Shown here: piece by piece, positions 6,463-6,954 of the stretch | Position numbering within the stretch: the stretch's first letter is position 1 | Layout of the letters: each line of letters starts with the position of its first letter | Assembly: GCA_019309665.1 (NCBI GenBank) | Contig: JAFDFV010000145.1 | Coordinates: forward strand, 1 to 6,954 | Direction of reading: 5' to 3' | Origin: Deltaproteobacteria bacterium | Lineage (GTDB): Bacteria > Desulfobacterota > Desulfobacteria > Desulfobacterales > ETH-SRB1 | DNA length: 6,954 bases | The notes under the pieces: model-generated | Databases searched by the model: none | Seen by the model: the letters and a program-made list of their open reading frames with translations, nothing else | What the model was told of the DNA's origin: nothing | Made by a program: the position numbers and the translations under genes

Positions 6463-6472
6463 GAATAATTGA
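6463..6472. repeat. Target-site duplication, left copy of the MITE
   Basis: GAATAATTGA stands directly outside the left terminal inverted repeat and is repeated exactly at 6627-6636 outside the right one. This is the mark of a transposition event with a 10-bp staggered cut. Confidence 0.85.
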
Positions 6473-6626
6473 CAGGGCAATTGCATCAAAATTTTAGACC
6501 TTTAAAAATCAAATAGTTACGTAATGCAGCAAGCAGCTTATCAGTGCTTATTTTTGAAACGGTATTTGTAACCTATTGATTTATTTAGAATCAAAAATTA
6601 TGCCAAATTTTGATGCAATCGCCCTG
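6473..6626. mobile_element. 154-bp MITE-like non-autonomous transposable element
   Basis: The ends are 22-bp inverted repeats: 6473-6494 begins CAGGGCAATTGCATC, and the reverse complement of 6605-6626 begins CAGGGCGATTGCATC, with one mismatch over the 22 bases. Similarity continues weakly inward (AAAAATCAAAT against AATTTTTGATT). Perfect 10-bp duplications flank the element. The AT-rich interior has no room for a transposase, so it must have been moved by an enzyme encoded elsewhere. CA at the tips and a 10-bp duplication would suit an IS4-type transposase, but that is a guess. It inserted at the left edge of direct-repeat copy B, upstream of the vapBC promoter, and interrupts a short minus-strand reading frame. 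Confidence 0.88.
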
Positions 6627-6636
6627 GAATAATTGA
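6627..6636. repeat. Target-site duplication, right copy of the MITE
   Basis: GAATAATTGA is identical to the left copy at 6463-6472 and directly abuts the right inverted repeat. Its last seven bases are also the start of direct-repeat copy B, so the target was the edge of that repeat. Confidence 0.85.
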
Positions 6637-6662
6637 GGCCGAGTCTTGATTACTGCACTTAT
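6630..6662. repeat. Direct repeat, copy B (upstream flank of vapBC)
   Basis: It matches copy A (5584-5629) in the same orientation at 29 of 33 positions once the 13-bp duplication in A is discounted. Together the two copies bracket vapBC and the MITE, a span of about 1.05 kb. This is compatible with a mobile or excisable cassette, or with a dispersed repeat family that served as a recombination site. Confidence 0.65.
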
Positions 6663-6748
6663 CGTGTGTAATCTTAATAGGACGTTGATAGTTATTTAAT
6701 TTTTGAAGCAAATTAGGTGAGGCGGTCGTTCTATCTTTTGTTTCCATG

Positions 6749-6954
6749 TTAATGTGATTTCATTGATAGAATTCTTTTCAGAGCTATACGATAGACTTCC
6801 ATGTTTTCTCTCTTGTCGATCGCAACAATCTTGATGATATGGTCAATCTCTCTGTGTTCAGTAAGTCGTCAAGATTTATTGTTGGTTCACTGTCTTTACG
6901 TTCTTTGATGATTCCGGCCAGGTAAACATGCTCAAGAATATCTTTCGCTTTCTC
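6749..6954 (-). pseudogene. 3' end of an unrecognised gene, apparently frameshifted (partial)
   Basis: Entering from the right edge, the minus-strand frame reads EKAKDILEHVYLAGIIKERK, then DSEPTINLDDLL, and ends at TAG 6786-6784 with a poor-looking tail. In another frame the same stretch gives a much more protein-like sequence, EIDHIIKIVAIDKRENMEVY followed by RIALKRILSMKSH, ending at TAA 6751-6749. That second frame is closed upstream by a TGA around 6863, so a single indel near 6855-6865 would join LDDLL to TEHREIDHII. I do not recognise the family. Either the gene is a pseudogene, or the first frame simply ends early; the first is more likely because the second frame keeps good amino-acid composition to its stop. 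Confidence 0.45.

Larger units (their letters stand above)
6598..6747 (-). pseudogene. Short unrecognised reading frame interrupted by the MITE
   Basis: From ATG 6747 the minus-strand frame opens METKDRTTASPNLLQKLNN and passes through repeat copy B and into the MITE, where it stops at 6598 after 49 codons. If the MITE and one target duplication are removed, it would run instead to a TAA at 6406-6404, about 60 residues in all. The ATG lies one base after the stop of the preceding remnant, as in an operon. I recognise no family, there is no Shine-Dalgarno, and it may not be a real gene. Confidence 0.25.

Noticed and set aside
6301..6489. 62-residue minus-strand frame covering the vapBC promoter
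   Set aside because: It runs across the promoter, the Shine-Dalgarno and the MITE end, overlaps the antitoxin in another frame, and has no domain or ribosome-binding site.
1..6954. Avoidance of GGATC as evidence for the proposed recognition site
   Set aside because: GGATC occurs several times on the plus strand (for example 216-220, 480-484, 1994-1998, 3936-3940, 5189-5193), so no avoidance is visible; methylated hosts need not avoid the site, so this neither supports nor refutes.
1..6954. CRISPR array, tRNA or rRNA genes
   Set aside because: No regularly spaced repeats, no cloverleaf-like segment with TTCRANYC and acceptor pairing, and no rRNA-like sequence were seen.

Overview
The window is an accessory (defence and mobile-element) region of a bacterial chromosome or plasmid. 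There are no rRNA, tRNA or core metabolic genes, so the host cannot be named with confidence. The mix of genes and the moderately AT-rich DNA would fit a Gram-negative anaerobe such as a deltaproteobacterium (Desulfobacterota), but that is only a guess. The restriction-modification (RM) half is clearly more AT-rich than the fic remnant beside it, which suggests the pieces have different histories.

Left half (1-4387, all minus strand, transcribed right to left): a type IIS-like RM operon. First comes a 629-residue protein carrying two complete D12-class adenine methyltransferase domains in tandem, a Dam/DpnM-like one and then an M.FokI-like one. Two bases after its stop codon a 587-residue endonuclease of the AlwI/BstNBI/PleI/MlyI family begins, with all expected acidic catalytic positions present. 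After 79 bases a third methyltransferase starts; it closely resembles DpnA (M2.DpnII) and runs off the left edge. Two strand-specific methylase domains suit an asymmetric site. The similarities suggest a GGATC-like target (AlwI site, containing GATC), but this is inference.

Middle (4388-4904): non-coding DNA with the RM leader, a GC-rich cluster of small hairpins, and a likely extended -10 promoter with a palindrome in front of the next gene. Then (4905-about 5580, plus strand) a dead Fic-family AMP-transferase gene: it is frameshifted in a run of seven A, and its coding homology stops right after HPFRDGNG, before the conserved arginine.

Right part (5584-6662): a compact toxin-antitoxin pair on the minus strand, VapC (PIN) with a Phd/YefM-type antitoxin, with a near-consensus sigma-70 promoter and a strong Shine-Dalgarno. 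It lies between two imperfect direct repeats of about 33 bp; the left one abuts the broken end of fic and contains the vapC stop codon. Upstream of vapBC is a 154-bp MITE-like element with 22-bp terminal inverted repeats and a perfect 10-bp target duplication. Beyond it (6663-6954) are the end of an unrecognised, apparently frameshifted minus-strand gene and a short reading frame that the MITE interrupts.

Taken together, this is a working RM locus beside an addiction module and gene debris, the usual make-up of a defence island. The less ordinary items are the three-methylase AlwI-type system, the complete MITE and the repeat-flanked vapBC cassette.
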